Source: Desulfatibacillum sp. (GTDB lineage: Bacteria; Desulfobacterota; Desulfobacteria; Desulfobacterales; Desulfatibacillaceae). Taken from it: a stretch of DNA of 64,000 bases. Shown one piece after another: positions 63,072-64,000 of the stretch. Location of the stretch: the NCBI GenBank assembly GCA_016342355.1, contig JAEINP010000002.1, forward strand, positions 1-64,000. Direction: 5' to 3'. A model generated the notes under the pieces. That model was given only the letters and a program-made list of their open reading frames with translations, was not told the DNA's origin and ran no database searches. Both the position numbers and the translations under genes were made by a program. The first letter of the stretch is position 1, and the number at the start of each line of letters is the position of its first letter.

Positions 63072-63897
63072 ACGTCTTTGGCTTATACCTGTTTTAGGAT
63101 GTTGGGCCATGCTGATTCATGCGGCCTTGGAATTTCCGGTCTGGGGAGACCCCAACGCACCGGCGCATCTACACGTCGCCCCGGAATATCTGGAAAGAGC
63201 CTATGAGGAAACAGCAACGCCTAACGTGGTTACAGCAATCCTGGCCGACTATCGCGGTTACGACACCATGTTCGAAACCGCCGTTATTTTTTCTGCGGGC
63301 CTTGCCTGCTTCTTTCTGCTCCGGACCCGGTCGCGGAAAGACCCCGGTGACCGCTTTTTCCGTCACCTGGCCACGGATATGGTGATCCGCATACAAAATC
63401 CATCCATGAAGATTCCGGATACCCCTTACCTGCAGCCGATGGACAGCTTCTGGACCCCAAGGAGTACCATCGTGCGGGCGGCAAGCAGGGTGCTTGCGCC
63501 TTTTATCCAACTATACGCCCTGTATGTGGTGGCTCACGGGCACTATAGCCCGGGAGGCGGATTTCAGGGGGGAGTCATCCTGGGGGCGTCGTTTATTTTG
63601 ATAGCTCTTTCCCACGATCTCAGAACCTGCATGAGGCAGACCCCTGAAAAGTTGATTGGAGTGCTGAGCCCCGCAGGCGTGCTGTTTTATGCCGGCGTGG
63701 GAATCCTGTGCGTACTGGCGGGGGGAAATTTTCTGGACTACGGAGCCCTGGCCGGCTGGTTCGGAATGGCCCGGGAGGCGGCCCGCTCTCTGGGAATACT
63801 TTTGGTGGAAATGGGCGTGGCCGCCTGTGTCATGGCCACCATGGTGATCATCTACGCCAATCTTTCTTCCGCCGGCGGTCACCGGCAGGGATTGTAA
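63067..63897 (+). CDS. mnhB: Mrp/Mnh-type antiporter subunit B (MbhE-MnhB fusion)
   Basis: 276 residues if it starts at the ATT codon at 63067, which has GGAGG seven bases upstream and yields IKRLWLIPVLGCWAML, a normal membrane N-terminus. The next ATG, at 63109, has no ribosome-binding site and would cut into the first helix. Residues ~1-90 resemble MbhE (the last part of MrpA), and the rest is MnhB (FIQLYALYVVAHGHYSPGGG, FQGGVILGASFILIALSHDL). It overlaps the DUF4040 gene by 5 bp. Confidence 0.82.
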   Translation: MKRLWLIPVLGCWAMLIHAALEFPVWGDPNAPAHLHVAPEYLERAYEETATPNVVTAILADYRGYDTMFETAVIFSAGLACFFLLRTRSRKDPGDRFFRHLATDMVIRIQNPSMKIPDTPYLQPMDSFWTPRSTIVRAASRVLAPFIQLYALYVVAHGHYSPGGGFQGGVILGASFILIALSHDLRTCMRQTPEKLIGVLSPAGVLFYAGVGILCVLAGGNFLDYGALAGWFGMAREAARSLGILLVEMGVAACVMATMVIIYANLSSAGGHRQGL

Positions 63898-63902
63898 ACA
63901 AA

Positions 63903-64000
63903 ATGGATGCAATAATAGAAATTGCCATCGCCAAATACAACTACTGGATGTACATCTCCCTTATGATGATCGGACTGTACGCCATAATAGCCAAAAATAA
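63903..64000 (+). CDS. mnhC: Mrp/Mnh-type antiporter subunit C, 5' end only
   Basis: The frame from ATG at 63903 reads MDAIIEIAIAKYNYWMYISL, then MMIGLYAIIAK, and runs off the window. Position after mnhB and the hydrophobic NuoK-like first helix (YISLMMIGLYAIIA) fit MnhC. Only about 32 residues are visible. Confidence 0.75.
   Translation, partial: MDAIIEIAIAKYNYWMYISLMMIGLYAIIAKN

Overview
The window looks like chromosome of a sulfate-reducing Desulfobacterota bacterium. The strongest sign is a complete Qrc complex (periplasmic cytochrome:menaquinone oxidoreductase, QrcABCD) beside a system II cytochrome c maturation pair (ResB and a CcsA-type protein). An aldehyde:ferredoxin oxidoreductase, a molybdopterin oxidoreductase, acyl-CoA enzymes and a multi-subunit Mrp-type antiporter fit the same lifestyle. 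The gene set recalls Desulfatibacillum-like organisms, but that is from memory and untested. Most genes look moderately GC-rich. The 19.8-21.6 kb gene counts near 45 percent GC in two sampled lines and may be foreign.

Layout. 0-6 kb (+): a GT39-like membrane glycosyltransferase, a DMT exporter and a polar amino acid ABC transporter. 5.8-11.4 kb (-): qrcABCD plus a small His-rich membrane protein. 11.7-14.2 kb (-): cytochrome c maturation. 14.4-19.2 kb (+): a four-gene Gld-type ABC-2 cluster ending in a DUF4340 protein. 19.8-29.1 kb: accessory material, with a membrane/beta-propeller protein, an IS200 scar, enoyl-CoA hydratase, a GlxA-type regulator, an MBL hydrolase and three secreted proteins (DUF1566, an unknown, a CotH lipoprotein). 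29.5-37.8 kb (-): a three-gene signalling operon (degenerate KaiC/PEP-synthase fusion, histidine kinase, NtrC-type regulator) just downstream of a gdhA operon that carries a near-perfect sigma-54 promoter.

38.2-47.6 kb (-) reads as one nine-gene operon: FadR-type regulator, complete Liv ABC transporter, ferredoxin-like protein, AOR and GMC alcohol dehydrogenase. Beside it on the same strand are an acyl-CoA ligase and a molybdopterin oxidoreductase behind a consensus sigma-70 promoter. Together they suggest uptake of an alcohol or aldehyde and its stepwise oxidation to an acyl-CoA, which is inference. 53.3-54.9 kb is a graveyard of mobile elements ending at a tRNA-Arg(CCT).

55.3-59.6 kb (+) is a cluster of CBS-ACT protein, DUF3108 protein, kinase-fold (SidJ-like) protein and DUF3786 protein. 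In front of the first gene lie an AT-rich palindrome, an IHF-type site and a sigma-54 promoter in the classic enhancer order. 59.8-61.2 kb (-) holds two tandem cytidylate-kinase-like proteins, and 61.6-64.0 kb (+) the start of an Mrp antiporter operon cut by the window edge. The best candidates for undescribed biology are the KaiC/PEP-synthase signalling operon next to sigma-54-driven gdhA, the kinase-fold cluster behind its own sigma-54 promoter, and the transporter-AOR-GMC operon.
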